Below are positions 38,431-47,871 of a stretch of DNA of 64,000 nt, piece after piece. The notes beneath the pieces are model-generated. The model was not told where the DNA came from. It searched no databases and was given only the letters and a program-made list of their open reading frames with translations. The DNA lies in assembly GCF_902705855.1 (NCBI RefSeq), contig NZ_CACSIJ010000012.1, positions 312,356 to 376,355 on the forward strand. Direction: 5' to 3'. Position numbers and translations under genes: made by a program. The DNA is from Zhongshania aliphaticivorans. Its GTDB lineage: Bacteria; Pseudomonadota; Gammaproteobacteria; Pseudomonadales; Spongiibacteraceae. The stretch's first letter is position 1. Each line of letters begins with the position of its first letter.

Positions 38431-39144
38431 TTATGGTGCAGAGCTCACTAAATCAGCAACCAAAGCCGGTACCACTTCCCCCGCCATGCCATAACGGTGC
38501 TCGGCAAACGCCGATTCCACCGCTGACGGTTCTAGGTTTATTTCCATTGTATGCGAGCCCGACATAGCCGCTTGGCGTACAAAGCCTGCGGCGGGATAGA
38601 CATTGCCTGAGGTGCCTATCGCAACGAATAAATCGCATGCTTCTATGGCGTCGTAGATCTCGTCCATTTGCAACGGCATTTCTCCGAACCAGACGATATG
38701 TGGCCTGAGCGCACCGCGCATGCCGCAGCATTCGCAGCGGTCATCGACGCTGATATCGCCCGCTATTGGATAAATCACATCGGTGTAGGCGCAGCGCATT
38801 TTGAGTAATTCGCCGTGCATATGAATGACGTTTTTAGAACCTGCCCGTTCATGGAGATTGTCGATATTTTGGGTCACGACAAGTAATCTGTCGCCAAACT
38901 CTTGCTCAAGCTTTGCAAGGGCGACGTGGGCGGCGTTAGGCTTTACTACGTCGCTTAATAATTGCGTGCGGCGACCATTGTAAAATCGTTGAACTAAGAC
39001 CGGATCAGCCGCAAAGCCTTCTGGTGTTGCCACGTCTTCTACACGGTGCTCTTCCCAAAGACCGTCTTCGGCGCGAAAGGTTTTTATACCCGACTCAGCA
39101 GAAATCCCTGCGCCGGTGAGAACAACAATACGCTTATAAGACAT
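38431..39144 (-). CDS. cobB: NAD-dependent protein deacylase (sirtuin, CobB)
   Basis: This 237-residue sirtuin uses NAD to remove acetyl or succinyl groups from lysine. [19 protein letters not shown] binds [15 protein letters not shown] and the catalytic His in IHMHGEL follow, then the zinc Cys pair CECC and [19 protein letters not shown] retains the Tyr and Arg that favour succinyl-lysine, as in CobB. It lies 9 bp after the upstream small membrane-protein gene. Confidence 0.92.
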   Translation of the reverse strand: MSYKRIVVLTGAGISAESGIKTFRAEDGLWEEHRVEDVATPEGFAADPVLVQRFYNGRRTQLLSDVVKPNAAHVALAKLEQEFGDRLLVVTQNIDNLHERAGSKNVIHMHGELLKMRCAYTDVIYPIAGDISVDDRCECCGMRGALRPHIVWFGEMPLQMDEIYDAIEACDLFVAIGTSGNVYPAAGFVRQAAMSGSHTMEINLEPSAVESAFAEHRYGMAGEVVPALVADLVSSAP

Positions 39145-39153
39145 TGCTAATCT

Positions 39154-39390
39154 TTAGCTCCTAAAATGATTTTTCCATGCCCAAATGACAGTGCCAATTG
39201 CAATAAGAATAACGGCGGGCCAAAAGGTGAATACAGCGAGAATACCCACGCCCACAGGGTCGGAATTTTGATCTGGCCAAAGGCCTAGTGTCACTAATAG
39301 CTTAAAGATTATTAGCGGGCCTGATCCAAGCGTTAACAGACCCCACGCTATTTTATTTATCAGCAGGTCGAAATATTTTGGATTTGTCAT
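39154..39390 (-). CDS. Small two-helix membrane protein
   Basis: This 78-residue protein has two membrane helices (about 17-37 and 47-68) and short loops. I do not recognise it. It is sandwiched between the TM2 gene and cobB with gaps of 34 and 9 bp, so it is probably co-transcribed. The ATG at 39390 is chosen over a TTG four codons upstream. Confidence 0.6.
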   Translation of the reverse strand: MTNPKYFDLLINKIAWGLLTLGSGPLIIFKLLVTLGLWPDQNSDPVGVGILAVFTFWPAVILIAIGTVIWAWKNHFRS

Positions 39391-39424
39391 AACGCTCGAC
39401 AAATATCGTTAGGCACTGGCCCTA

Positions 39425-39868
39425 TCAAAACCAAGGGCGCTGGCCAATCACATAGGTCTGATCAAAATCGTCGTCAGATTTGGTGATGTAGAGAATAAAT
39501 TCGATAAAGGCAATGATGCCAATCGCAATGGAAGGAAGGCCCAGCAGGATAAAGCCAAACAAGAAGGTCAGCAGCATAATCACGCCCTGCTTATTGTATC
39601 CAAGGTAAAACTTGTGAACACCAAAGGCGCCAAAGAAGAAGGCCAATAGCGCAGCAGCAATTTTCTTAGATGACGCAGTCGCGATGGCTTTATCTATATA
39701 AAGCTGGGTAGCATTTTCGCCAGCGGCCACAAAATCGACGGTTAGCCCTGCACCCGCATTGCCTTCACTTTTCCATTCGCTGCCGGTGAAGTTATAGCGT
39801 TTGCCATCTTCTCCAGCGATCACGCCCTGCGATGTTGCGGTATTGAAATCGAGAACCTTGCCCTTCAT
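39425..39868 (-). CDS. TM2-domain protein with N-terminal cold-shock-like domain
   Basis: This is a 147-residue protein. The first 55 residues (MKGKVLDFNTATSQGVIAGE) resemble a cold-shock/OB domain of the nucleic-acid-binding type. The rest is a TM2 domain, FFFGAFGVHKFYLGYNKQG followed by a second helix. GGGAAGG lies 8 nt before the ATG at 39868. TM2 proteins are mostly uncharacterised. Confidence 0.78.
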   Translation of the reverse strand: MKGKVLDFNTATSQGVIAGEDGKRYNFTGSEWKSEGNAGAGLTVDFVAAGENATQLYIDKAIATASSKKIAAALLAFFFGAFGVHKFYLGYNKQGVIMLLTFLFGFILLGLPSIAIGIIAFIEFILYITKSDDDFDQTYVIGQRPWF

Positions 39869-39964
39869 ATATACCTTCCCTAGTGCGGAGTTAATTACAA
39901 TCAAGCATAGCGCGGCACCTTGTCGATAACCACACGTTAAAGCCCTAAAATCGAGTATAAAAGC

Positions 39965-40450
39965 CTAATGCTCAGAGAAGTCTTTTTGCCAAAATAGCGC
40001 CTGCCCCTGCTGCGGGTCTAGCTCATAGGCCGCAAATCCGCAGCGCTGATAAACCGCCTGCGCTACCGTATTGCCCTGCAATACTTCGAGGGTTAATTTA
40101 CAGCAACCGCGCTGCCTGGCTAGCTTTTCGACCTCCAGCATTAAGCGCTGAGCCAGCCCCCGGCCACGGTATTCCGGCAATACAATCACATCGTGAATAT
40201 TTAGCAACGGCTTACATTTAAATGTTGAGAAACCCTGTAATACCGTTGCCAAAGCGACTGGGGCTTCACCCTCGAATATTAAGATTGTGGCCGCGTTTGC
40301 CACTCCTGCTAAGGCATCACATAGACCAGACAAAACCTCATCTGGGAGTGCTTCGCCGCCACCCATGGGATCTAGTGCGTAGTTTGCCATCAGCATTTCT
40401 ATGGCAGCGCGATCTTTTGGCGCCCTGTAGTCGGCTAGCTTTACCTGCAT
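39965..40450 (-). CDS. GNAT family N-acetyltransferase with MITE-like insertion upstream
   Basis: This is a 161-residue GNAT protein: VKLADYRAPKDRAAIEMLM, the acetyl-CoA loop LPEYRGRGLAQRLMLEVEKL and EVLQGNTVAQAVYQRCGFAAYEL. The ATG at 40450 is chosen; the longer frame runs into the mobile element that starts 14 bp upstream. Its own promoter and most of its leader are therefore displaced or supplied by the element. Confidence 0.78.
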   Translation of the reverse strand: MQVKLADYRAPKDRAAIEMLMANYALDPMGGGEALPDEVLSGLCDALAGVANAATILIFEGEAPVALATVLQGFSTFKCKPLLNIHDVIVLPEYRGRGLAQRLMLEVEKLARQRGCCKLTLEVLQGNTVAQAVYQRCGFAAYELDPQQGQALFWQKDFSEH

Positions 40451-40464
40451 AAAACATCCATATT

Positions 40465-40603
40465 GAGACCTTTGCACGATAGTTATTTTGCCCTCTGCCG
40501 GCGTCGAAATCGTACTCAATCGGTCATTTATGAGTATAAACTCCCTCATTCCGTGCGATTTTTCCTCGCCAGAAAACAAAATTCCGGCTCGTGCAAAGGT
40601 CTC
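40465..40603. mobile_element. MITE-like element with 15-bp perfect terminal repeats
   Basis: GAGACCTTTGCACGA at 40465-40479 is repeated inverted as TCGTGCAAAGGTCTC at 40589-40603. The flanking 5-bp ATATT occurs at 40460-40464 and 40604-40608, a likely target duplication. The 139-bp interior has no gene but contains another small palindrome (TACTCA / TGAGTA). It looks like a non-autonomous relative of an IS with the same ends, moved in trans. No transposase is in the window. Confidence 0.78.
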
Positions 40604-40636
40604 ATATTATTTCTCCAATTTATTAGCACTAGGCGA

Positions 40637-41056
40637 TCAAAAATCAACGTCTTCGGCGCCCGGCCCTAGGGGTTGGCCAAAACTGAATTCAACAAAGTTA
40701 CCGTCGGGATCGCGAACGCCGCAGTAATATCCCACTGGATATTCTTCCTCGCGGGTTTCCCACTCTAAAATGCCATCGGCACGAGCGCGGTCGGCAATGT
40801 CGTCCACCGCTTTACGGCTTTCCATCGCAAAACCTAAATGAGAAAAGTCGCGATCATCTTGCTGTTTATTTTTCCCACCGGGGATAAGAACCACAATAAA
40901 GTCTTTCTCTTTACCTCGTTCCGCCAACCACATGACCTTGCCATGCTTATGCGGTCGTTCATGAACAATATTCATATCTGCATAGCGGCGATAAAAATCG
41001 ACGCAAGCGTCTAGATCTTGAACGTGCATGGCAATATGTGTCAAAGCAGCGGGCAT
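40637..41056 (-). CDS. VOC (glyoxalase/bleomycin resistance) family protein
   Basis: This 139-residue vicinal-oxygen-chelate protein shows two beta-alpha-beta-beta-beta units. Metal-ligand positions are in THIAMHVQDLDACVDFY, DFSHLGFAM and the terminal VRDPDGNFVEFSFG, as in lactoylglutathione lyase-like members. The substrate is unknown. GGGAG is 6-7 nt before the ATG at 41056. Confidence 0.82.
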   Translation of the reverse strand: MPAALTHIAMHVQDLDACVDFYRRYADMNIVHERPHKHGKVMWLAERGKEKDFIVVLIPGGKNKQQDDRDFSHLGFAMESRKAVDDIADRARADGILEWETREEEYPVGYYCGVRDPDGNFVEFSFGQPLGPGAEDVDF

Positions 41057-41133
41057 TGAACTCTCCCTATAATGTTGTCGGCCATTTCGAGTATCAGACG
41101 ATAACAAGACACGTCAGCAAGGTCGAACGCCGC

Positions 41134-42066
41134 CTAGACCGAATACTCAATCAAGCCGTCTGCCACATGTTGAACCATGTTTCTAAACCAACGATGCGCC
41201 GAATCATTCTGCAGGCCATTGGCCCACATCATCCAAATGGGAATGGGCGCAATTTCAACCGGAAAATGAAACCACTGTATCTCGAAGGCCTTTGCATATA
41301 AGTGATATAAGCGCGCCGGCATGACCGCGAGATAATCCGTCGCCGCCACCACCGGCAACATACTGGAGAAGTTCTGTACTTGCGCGGCGCGTTTACGTGG
41401 AAATTCTTGGCCACCCAAAGCTAATTCCAACTGACTGCGCTCGCGGCTGCGCAATGGCAAGAAAACATGCTCCTCTGCAAGATATTGCTCCAAAGACAAG
41501 GTATGACTCAAGGGCCCTGCAACACGCGGATGACCCTGACGGGCAATGACAACCAGCTTTTCTGCACCTATCTGCTGCGCCTGTATGGTATCTGACTCTG
41601 GCCGAACATAGTCCACTACCAAGTCGACATCCATACGCTGCAAACGTGTTAGGGAGTCATGCTCTAGCCCGCTGGTTTCTAGCGACAAGCCCTTACCGGC
41701 CCGCTGCAATTGCGCCATTAATGGGCCGAGGGCAACGGATTCAAAATAATTGTCTGCCGCCACCGTGAAATTATGCTGAGCTTGCGCGGGGTCAAATTCA
41801 TCGCCCTGCACCAACGTGCCCCTGATTAGCGACAACGCCTCTCGTATCGGCGGATATATGGCGATGGCGCGGGGGGTTGGGATCATGCCTTGGCGTGTAC
41901 GAACAAAAAGCTCATCGTGAAAGGTTAGCCGCAGCCTTTGCAGCGCCGCGCTCATTGCCGGTTGGCTCAGGCCGATATGATCGGATGCGCGGGTCAAATT
42001 ACCCTCCATCATCAGCGCATCAAAACTAGCAAGCAGGTTTAGGTCTACTGAACGCAGATTTATCAT
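41134..42066 (-). CDS. LysR-type transcriptional regulator
   Basis: This 310-residue regulator has an N-terminal winged helix (VDLNLLASFDALMMEGNLTR and LSQPAMSAALQRLR) and a C-terminal effector domain (NFTVAADNYFESVALGP onward). The ATG at 42066 begins MINLRSVDLN; the longer frame would overlap the operator. It is divergent from the hydroxylase gene, its likely target, with a palindrome between. Confidence 0.88.
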   Translation of the reverse strand: MINLRSVDLNLLASFDALMMEGNLTRASDHIGLSQPAMSAALQRLRLTFHDELFVRTRQGMIPTPRAIAIYPPIREALSLIRGTLVQGDEFDPAQAQHNFTVAADNYFESVALGPLMAQLQRAGKGLSLETSGLEHDSLTRLQRMDVDLVVDYVRPESDTIQAQQIGAEKLVVIARQGHPRVAGPLSHTLSLEQYLAEEHVFLPLRSRERSQLELALGGQEFPRKRAAQVQNFSSMLPVVAATDYLAVMPARLYHLYAKAFEIQWFHFPVEIAPIPIWMMWANGLQNDSAHRWFRNMVQHVADGLIEYSV

Positions 42067-42090
42067 AATTATCACCAAAATGGATAATAG

Positions 42091-42112
42091 GTATATTAAA
42101 TATCTAATATAC
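42091..42112. promoter_or_regulatory. 8-6-8 palindrome, likely LysR operator
   Basis: GTATATTA-AATATC-TAATATAC is a perfect inverted repeat in the 103-bp divergent gap, 25 bp from the LysR start. LysR sites usually contain T-N11-A palindromes; this one keeps such spacing. Confidence 0.55.
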
Positions 42113-42169
42113 AAATAATTCTAGTGCGCTAATCTGTAACTACAAAATAACAAGCACGGTATTTTCATC

Positions 42170-43030
42170 ATGGACAAATACGTAAGTCTTTCAGTTATCG
42201 CCTTTATTGCCATAGCGTCGCTGTGGGAGTTTTTAGCCGGTCGCAATAGCAACGGCAAAAAGAGCAAAGAAGATTGGGGCATCGCAGTGCTCGCCTCAGT
42301 ATCGCTCGCTGCAGTTCAGCGTCCCGCGCTGGTATTTGCCACCGCATGGCTTGGTAGCCTACTGGTGCCGCAATTTGAAGGCGGGCTTGCCTGGCTCCAG
42401 GAAGCCTATTTCTGGCCGGTGCTAATAGCCTACATCTGCCTAGAAGAGCTTATTCACGGCGGAGCACATTGGTTCTCCCACGCTCGCCGTATGCGCTGGA
42501 AGCCCCTGCTTTATCTGCAGCAGTTCTTCAAAATCGGCCATAGACCACACCATTTTTCAGGCACCAATGACGGCAAGGGCGAAATTACTGTTACCCAGAC
42601 CTTTGTTGAGCACTGGCTGTTCTGGTTCATCATGCCAAACTTCTGGTTCCAGTTTATTTGCCTCTACCTTGGCCTGACCGAAGTATTCTTGTTCGGCACC
42701 GCATTTAAAGGCCTGTGGGCGGCGCACAACCACGTGAATTGGAATTACGATTTGTATTTTTTGAATCACCGCTGGGCATGGGTTCGCAAAACCATGTACG
42801 CCCTATGCCATGTGCTGACCTTTCCAACCCAGCACCACCATCACCACGCTCGGGGTAAAAACTCAGCAAAAAATATGTGTAATCTACTGTCGATTTACGA
42901 CTGGCTACTGTTCGGCACATTGGCGATTGAAACCAGCCGCCCCACTCAATACGGCTGGAAACAATCACCACAGGAAGAACACAGTATTTGGCACCGCTAC
43001 TTTGCGATTGATGTAAACAAACTCGGCTAA
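42170..43030 (+). CDS. Sterol desaturase/fatty acid hydroxylase superfamily protein
   Basis: This 286-residue membrane di-iron oxygenase has the histidine boxes LIHGGAHWFSH, KIGHRPHHFSG, HNHVNWN and FPTQHHHHHARG, expected of the superfamily. Four or so helices alternate with these. Natural substrates include lipids, carotenoids and sterols; which applies here is unknown. The LysR on the other strand probably controls it. Confidence 0.85.
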   Translation: MDKYVSLSVIAFIAIASLWEFLAGRNSNGKKSKEDWGIAVLASVSLAAVQRPALVFATAWLGSLLVPQFEGGLAWLQEAYFWPVLIAYICLEELIHGGAHWFSHARRMRWKPLLYLQQFFKIGHRPHHFSGTNDGKGEITVTQTFVEHWLFWFIMPNFWFQFICLYLGLTEVFLFGTAFKGLWAAHNHVNWNYDLYFLNHRWAWVRKTMYALCHVLTFPTQHHHHHARGKNSAKNMCNLLSIYDWLLFGTLAIETSRPTQYGWKQSPQEEHSIWHRYFAIDVNKLG

Positions 43031-43045
43031 ACCGCCCCGCTATCT

Positions 43046-43070
43046 TCGCGCGCCACGTTTTGGCGCGCGA
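43046..43070 (+). terminator. GC-rich hairpin after the hydroxylase gene
   Basis: TCGCGCGCCA, loop CGTTT, TGGCGCGCGA is a perfect 10-bp stem 16 bp past the stop. No T-tract follows. Confidence 0.55.
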
Positions 43071-43249
43071 CCTCAAAACATTCTTACTAAGTGCGACAGC
43101 TCACGAAACCAAAAGAATTAATGCGCGTGCCATTAATATTCTCACTGAAAACATTATACTGAGCCCTCTGAATTTGCGTATATCGTAGAAACATCGGTTT
43201 TATGCCGATGAATGCCTGCCGTACGACACTATAACAACGAGGCAACCTC

Positions 43250-45049
43250 ATGCTCCCCAGCTTCCGCCCACTAACTCAATTCGCCATATTCCTTCTTGCA
43301 GCCACGCTCACCGCCTGCGGTGGCAGCTCTAGCTCGTCATCTGGCAACAGCCCTAGCGGTAATCCGGGCGGAGGCAACACAGGCCAAGCAGAGAGCAAAA
43401 GCCATTTTGACCAAACCTTAACGGGATTTGACGACGAAACCGTCGCATTTACCGTCTACGTGCCGGAAAACCCCCAGGGCAAACGAGTACCATTAATTCT
43501 TCACAGCCACGGCTTTGGCTTGTCTAGAGCGAAGAATTTTGAGGCCCCAGACCCGCTGGAATCCTTTCTGACCAATGATGTTTCCGGCGATGTCGCCCGT
43601 CGCGCATGGTTAGAAAAAGGCTTTTATGTGATCAGCTTCGATCAGCGCGGCTTTGGTGAAACCACCGGCAATATCACCGTAATGGACCCCGACGTTGACT
43701 GCCGCAACGTCTCGCAAATCATCGACTGGGCCGAAGAAAATCTCGTTAACCTCAGTTTTGAGGGCGACGACCCAATGATCGGCTCGGTTGGCCTGTCTTA
43801 CGGCGGCGGCTTTCAAACCGTGTGTTCAAGTGTAGATAAACGCTTTGACGCGATTGTGCCCTTAGCAACATGGAGCAATCTGCCCTATAGCCTGTACGCC
43901 AACAGCACGCCCAAAAACATCTGGTTAGATATTTTGTCTGTCGCGTCGATGGGCAAGCTCGAACCCTATCTTTTTGAGGCGATTATCGCCGCCACTACAA
44001 CAGGTGAAATAGCCCCCGAGACCGTAGCGCGCTTAGGCAGCTACAGCCCACGGTCATTTTGCCAAGGCGGACGCAGCGACGGCAGAACCCTGTCGACCGC
44101 CGACGCCCTATTCATTCAAGGCAGCAACGATGTGCTCTTTAACATGAATGAAGCGGTAGAAAACTACGAATGCTGGAAGGGACAAGGCAACGAGGCGCAT
44201 TTATTTATTCAACGCGACGGCCACATTTTACCCGCACTACAAGAGGCCGGCCGGCAGATTTTGTTCGGCACCGAAGGCACGCTTTATTGCGACGACCAAA
44301 CCTATGCCACCGACGATTTAGCATTAAATTTTCTAGTCTCTAAATTGCAAGGTACAAGCGCTGCCGCCATACCCGATGTGTGCTTTAGCCTGACCGAACA
44401 ACAGTCTGGCGTTACCGTCAGCGACGTCAAACGCGGTGGTTCACTGAACAACTTTGGCGAAACCCAAATCATTCCCGGCGGCCTGAGCAATATTGTAGAC
44501 CTGTTCATATCGCTACCGCTACCCACCGTTCTCGCTACCTTAACGTCACTACCCTTAGAGGCCATAAGCACTTTAACGGCGGTATTAACGGCCAGCGCCG
44601 ACCCTACATCGCTGGTGAATTATTTAGACGATATTGTTAATTTATTGCCCAGTGAATTATTGAGTCAGCTAGTCGCCAAAGGAACATTTATTCCCCTGCA
44701 AACCATGACCGAAGATGGCGTACTAGCCGGTATCCCATTGGCCATGCTCAACGTCAGTGGCGGTAACGGCGACGGCAATCTTTTGTATATCGGCTTAGGA
44801 AAACTGCCCACTGCTGGCGGCGACTTTACACTGATAAACGATCAAGTGTTACCGATACGCGGCAGCGGCCTTGTCGCGCAGGAGATGATTGGTGTTTCTG
44901 ACGCGGTAGCAGCGGGCGATACTATCGGCTTGATGGTCTACGGCTTCCACCCCTACTTTACTCATGTGGCAAGTATTGCGCAGCCACCGCTTCCCGCCGT
45001 CATTAGCGGCACAGTGGATTTGCCGTTCATCCCAGCAAACGGTGAATAA
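43250..45049 (+). CDS. Secreted lipoprotein alpha/beta hydrolase
   Basis: This 599-residue lipoprotein has a lipobox (AATLTACGG, Cys23) and a Ser/Gly-rich linker. An alpha/beta hydrolase domain follows: oxyanion LILHSHGFGLSRAK, FDQRGFGETTG, the nucleophile elbow GSVGLSYGGGFQ and the late RDGHILP with the catalytic His. This resembles X-Pro dipeptidyl-peptidase/CocE-type esterases. The last 200 residues are a beta-rich domain (GLSNIVDLFISLPLPTV onward) without recognised homologue. Substrate unknown. Confidence 0.78.
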   Translation: MLPSFRPLTQFAIFLLAATLTACGGSSSSSSGNSPSGNPGGGNTGQAESKSHFDQTLTGFDDETVAFTVYVPENPQGKRVPLILHSHGFGLSRAKNFEAPDPLESFLTNDVSGDVARRAWLEKGFYVISFDQRGFGETTGNITVMDPDVDCRNVSQIIDWAEENLVNLSFEGDDPMIGSVGLSYGGGFQTVCSSVDKRFDAIVPLATWSNLPYSLYANSTPKNIWLDILSVASMGKLEPYLFEAIIAATTTGEIAPETVARLGSYSPRSFCQGGRSDGRTLSTADALFIQGSNDVLFNMNEAVENYECWKGQGNEAHLFIQRDGHILPALQEAGRQILFGTEGTLYCDDQTYATDDLALNFLVSKLQGTSAAAIPDVCFSLTEQQSGVTVSDVKRGGSLNNFGETQIIPGGLSNIVDLFISLPLPTVLATLTSLPLEAISTLTAVLTASADPTSLVNYLDDIVNLLPSELLSQLVAKGTFIPLQTMTEDGVLAGIPLAMLNVSGGNGDGNLLYIGLGKLPTAGGDFTLINDQVLPIRGSGLVAQEMIGVSDAVAAGDTIGLMVYGFHPYFTHVASIAQPPLPAVISGTVDLPFIPANGE

Positions 45050-45070
45050 ATCATTCTTTAAACTCTGTCG

Positions 45071-45097
45071 CTGGCGGTATTATTTCAATGCCGCCAG
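45071..45097 (+). terminator. Hairpin overlapping convergent stop codons
   Basis: CTGGCGGTATT pairs with AATGCCGCCAG (one G-T wobble on the plus strand) around a 5-nt loop. It overlaps the stop of the minus-strand phosphatase gene and may terminate the lipoprotein mRNA; T-run absent. Confidence 0.45.
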
Positions 45098-46192
45098 TGG
45101 CACCCGCTCCTGCTGAACGACCTTTCCTTGTTTATCTCTTATCTGCAACGCCAGCACCGTGCCCGAAGACTTGCGCTCTATTTTGACGGTGCCGAAATTA
45201 TCGACCAGAATATTATGTTTGCGAATTCGTAAGCTATTCACCTCTTGGGCAGCCGGACTCTGCTCACCCAAAGCGGAATTAAGTCCGCTGCTGGTTATCT
45301 CATAAAGCGGATACATATCATTAGTTTGCAGCCGAGAAATCTCTGCCAAGTGCCGATCACCACTGAGCAATATCAAACCATTAGCTCCACTACTTTTTAG
45401 CAATGCGAGTAAACGTTCACGCTCACGGGGAAAGTTCGCCCACTTTTCAAAACAATGTTCACTTGGCAATACCTGAATACTCGATACTAGTAAACGAACA
45501 TCTGCGGGCTTCTGTAACTCACCCGCCAACCACTGCCACTGCGCCTCACCCAACACCGTAGCTTGCTCATTATTGTTTGCAACAATGCCCGTTGGCGCAC
45601 ACACGCTGCGATCATCATCGCGCAGCAAAGCACTGCGATAGCTGCGGGTATCTAGCAGAATCATCTGCACACGTAATCCCGCCGCTTTAATGTAAGCCGT
45701 GTGATACACGCCAGTTTGCGCAGAGTCGCCAATATCGGCTGGGTTTAATTGAAAAAACTCACTGAAATACTGCTTAGATTGAGACTTAAACGGATACTCT
45801 TCGCCGCCGTCATTGACGCCGTAATCATGGTCGTCCCACGTTGCATAAACGCCTGTTCCTGATTTTTCGGCGCTATCTAAAAATACGCCAAACTCCACAC
45901 CCAACGCTAAATCGCGATACGCCTGCTGAATACGCTGCGGTACACGCTGTTTTAAATACGGGCCAACATCGGTATACACATTGTCACCGGCAAAAATAAA
46001 CGCTTCAGATTGCTGCGCGGCTATTGCCTGCCAAATAGGTTGATCCGCCCACTGCCGCAGGCAGGAGCCAAAACTAATAACTGCAGATTGATTAGGCGAG
46101 TAATTGACTTGTGCTGGAGCCGACACCGGCTGGATGGAACACGCGCTTAATAACGTGGTAATCGCAAGTGCAAAAAATGAAGTTCTCAACAT
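45080..46192 (-). CDS. PhoD-like metallophosphatase lipoprotein
   Basis: This 370-residue lipoprotein (lipobox TLLSACS, Cys18) has the metallophosphatase motifs: VISFGSCLRQW, FAGDNVYTDVG, TWDDHDYGVND, LLDTRSYRS and LLSGDRHLAEI. These coordinate two metals as in PhoD-type phosphatases and phosphodiesterases. It probably releases phosphate outside the inner membrane. Confidence 0.85.
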   Translation of the reverse strand: MLRTSFFALAITTLLSACSIQPVSAPAQVNYSPNQSAVISFGSCLRQWADQPIWQAIAAQQSEAFIFAGDNVYTDVGPYLKQRVPQRIQQAYRDLALGVEFGVFLDSAEKSGTGVYATWDDHDYGVNDGGEEYPFKSQSKQYFSEFFQLNPADIGDSAQTGVYHTAYIKAAGLRVQMILLDTRSYRSALLRDDDRSVCAPTGIVANNNEQATVLGEAQWQWLAGELQKPADVRLLVSSIQVLPSEHCFEKWANFPRERERLLALLKSSGANGLILLSGDRHLAEISRLQTNDMYPLYEITSSGLNSALGEQSPAAQEVNSLRIRKHNILVDNFGTVKIERKSSGTVLALQIRDKQGKVVQQERVPLAALK

Positions 46193-46423
46193 ACATCGCC
46201 TCCGTTAAACATAAATCCACTACGGAAGATGTTTTAACAGCGGGCGATGACATTTTGAGGTCAAGGCCAATAAAACAGGTTCAAATAATTTCTGACGATT
46301 TAAATTCGCCTCTGAGTAAGTATAGTTAGTAGATTGCGTCTTGCAAAAAAACGCCTACGTTTTTATCACTGATAATTAGCGTTAAAAACCAGTAATAAAA
46401 ATTTTAACAAGCTATACAAACAC

Positions 46424-47812
46424 TTACAGCTTTGACTTCATCTCGATAAATGATTCCTCAATGCACTCCATAAAAAACTCAATATCCGGCAAAATGCTGG
46501 CCGTTGAAATCACATTGAAATATAACTTGCCATTGTAGCTAGGCGTGGCGATAAACAGCCCCATACCCTCACCCAATGGTGGCAGGCCCGCCAGACTTTC
46601 CAAACGGTGCCCCGCTAGACTAATGGGCTGAGCAGGCCCCGGCACATTAGAAACAAATAAATTACAGGTCGAGCTTGCCGCAGACGTTGCATTAATGGCA
46701 CGCGCAAATAAATACTGCTCGGTTGCGGGCAGATTCTTCGTAACATTCAACAACAAGCCCGTCGCCGACTTTCCGGTTTTACCATTTTGTGTTGCCGCCA
46801 CGATTTTTGCTAAACGCGCTGCGGGATCGGCGATATTTGAATATATCGGTGCGGTGAACGCACTTAGATTATTACCGGTATCGCTACCTCCGCCTGAACT
46901 TCGCGCATTGACCGGCACCCATGCAACCAGTGAATGCGAATTAAGTTCATGATGTTTTTCAAGATACCGCCGCAGTGCACCGGCACAAATAGCAAGAATC
47001 ACATCATTCATGGTCGCGCCAGCATGAAGACCACGCAAAGCGCTAAGGACTTTTAGATCAACTCCAACAACATCAAATATTTTGTCGCCACCAACACCGG
47101 CGTTAAATCGGCAGGGGTAGACCCGCGGTCTTTCAGAAGGTTTGGTTCGTAAAAAACGCCGCGCGGAATCGCTTACATAAGCGGTGCTATTTAACAGAGT
47201 ACGACCTAAGTCAATCGAATGACCCAGCCTATTTTTTACCGCTCGCCCCGCAACATTAGGCCATGAAAACTCCGCTACGCCACTTTCCTCTACTGATGCA
47301 GATTCACCAACATCGCGAATTGGACTCGCAAAGCTGGCCAACAGCTTCACCATTCCAACTCCGTCGATAGCCACGTGATGTAGCCGAATGACAATCGTAA
47401 ATCCATTCTTATGACTGCCGTTGCAATTCACGCCGGTAAATATCGTGACATCCCAAAGTGGACGACGCATATCCATAGGCTGAGAGTGCAAGTAACACAC
47501 CTCTTCACGCAGAGCCTTCCAATCACCGGGCACAGTAAGCGGCAATACAGTGAAATGCGCGTCGGGCTCAAACTCTTCGTCATACACCCAATATGGGTAA
47601 TCCAGCTCGGCTGGCAGCCGAAGCAAACGCTGAGAATAAATTGGATGGGGCTTTAGCTTTAATTGTAAAAATTTTATTAATGCGCCGTAGTCTACCTCTT
47701 TCTTTTGCCCTTCTGCAGGACCGTCAAAATTCAGTAGAAGCGTTATATGATTAAAATTATCAGCGGTTTCGGTATAAAGAAACTGCGCATCTTGGGGTTT
47801 AATCTGATCCAT
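46424..47812 (-). CDS. Wax ester synthase/diacylglycerol acyltransferase (WS/DGAT)
   Basis: This 462-residue enzyme esterifies acyl-CoA to fatty alcohol or diacylglycerol, making storage wax ester or TAG. The active-site motif His145-His146-x3-Asp150-Gly151 (RLHHVAIDGVG) is followed by the NDVILAICAGALRRYL motif, and a DUF1298 C-terminal domain with SNVPGPAQPISLAGHRL. The adjacent HAD-PlsC fusion may supply the diacylglycerol. The ATG at 47812 is preferred to a GTG four codons upstream. Confidence 0.92.
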   Translation of the reverse strand: MDQIKPQDAQFLYTETADNFNHITLLLNFDGPAEGQKKEVDYGALIKFLQLKLKPHPIYSQRLLRLPAELDYPYWVYDEEFEPDAHFTVLPLTVPGDWKALREEVCYLHSQPMDMRRPLWDVTIFTGVNCNGSHKNGFTIVIRLHHVAIDGVGMVKLLASFASPIRDVGESASVEESGVAEFSWPNVAGRAVKNRLGHSIDLGRTLLNSTAYVSDSARRFLRTKPSERPRVYPCRFNAGVGGDKIFDVVGVDLKVLSALRGLHAGATMNDVILAICAGALRRYLEKHHELNSHSLVAWVPVNARSSGGGSDTGNNLSAFTAPIYSNIADPAARLAKIVAATQNGKTGKSATGLLLNVTKNLPATEQYLFARAINATSAASSTCNLFVSNVPGPAQPISLAGHRLESLAGLPPLGEGMGLFIATPSYNGKLYFNVISTASILPDIEFFMECIEESFIEMKSKL

Positions 47813-47871
47813 TCTATTTCTCACTGTATTCTATAAGTAACGGTTTTACACCCTATGTATAAAGCTATCGC

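Noticed and set aside
40463..40669. 68-codon frame spanning the MITE-like element
   Set aside because: It crosses element ends and the VOC gene's 3' end; no ribosome-binding site and not a transposase.
46350..46372. AAAAACG-CCTA-CGTTTTT as a terminator of the WS/DGAT gene
   Set aside because: The stem is short and AT-rich; too weak to call.
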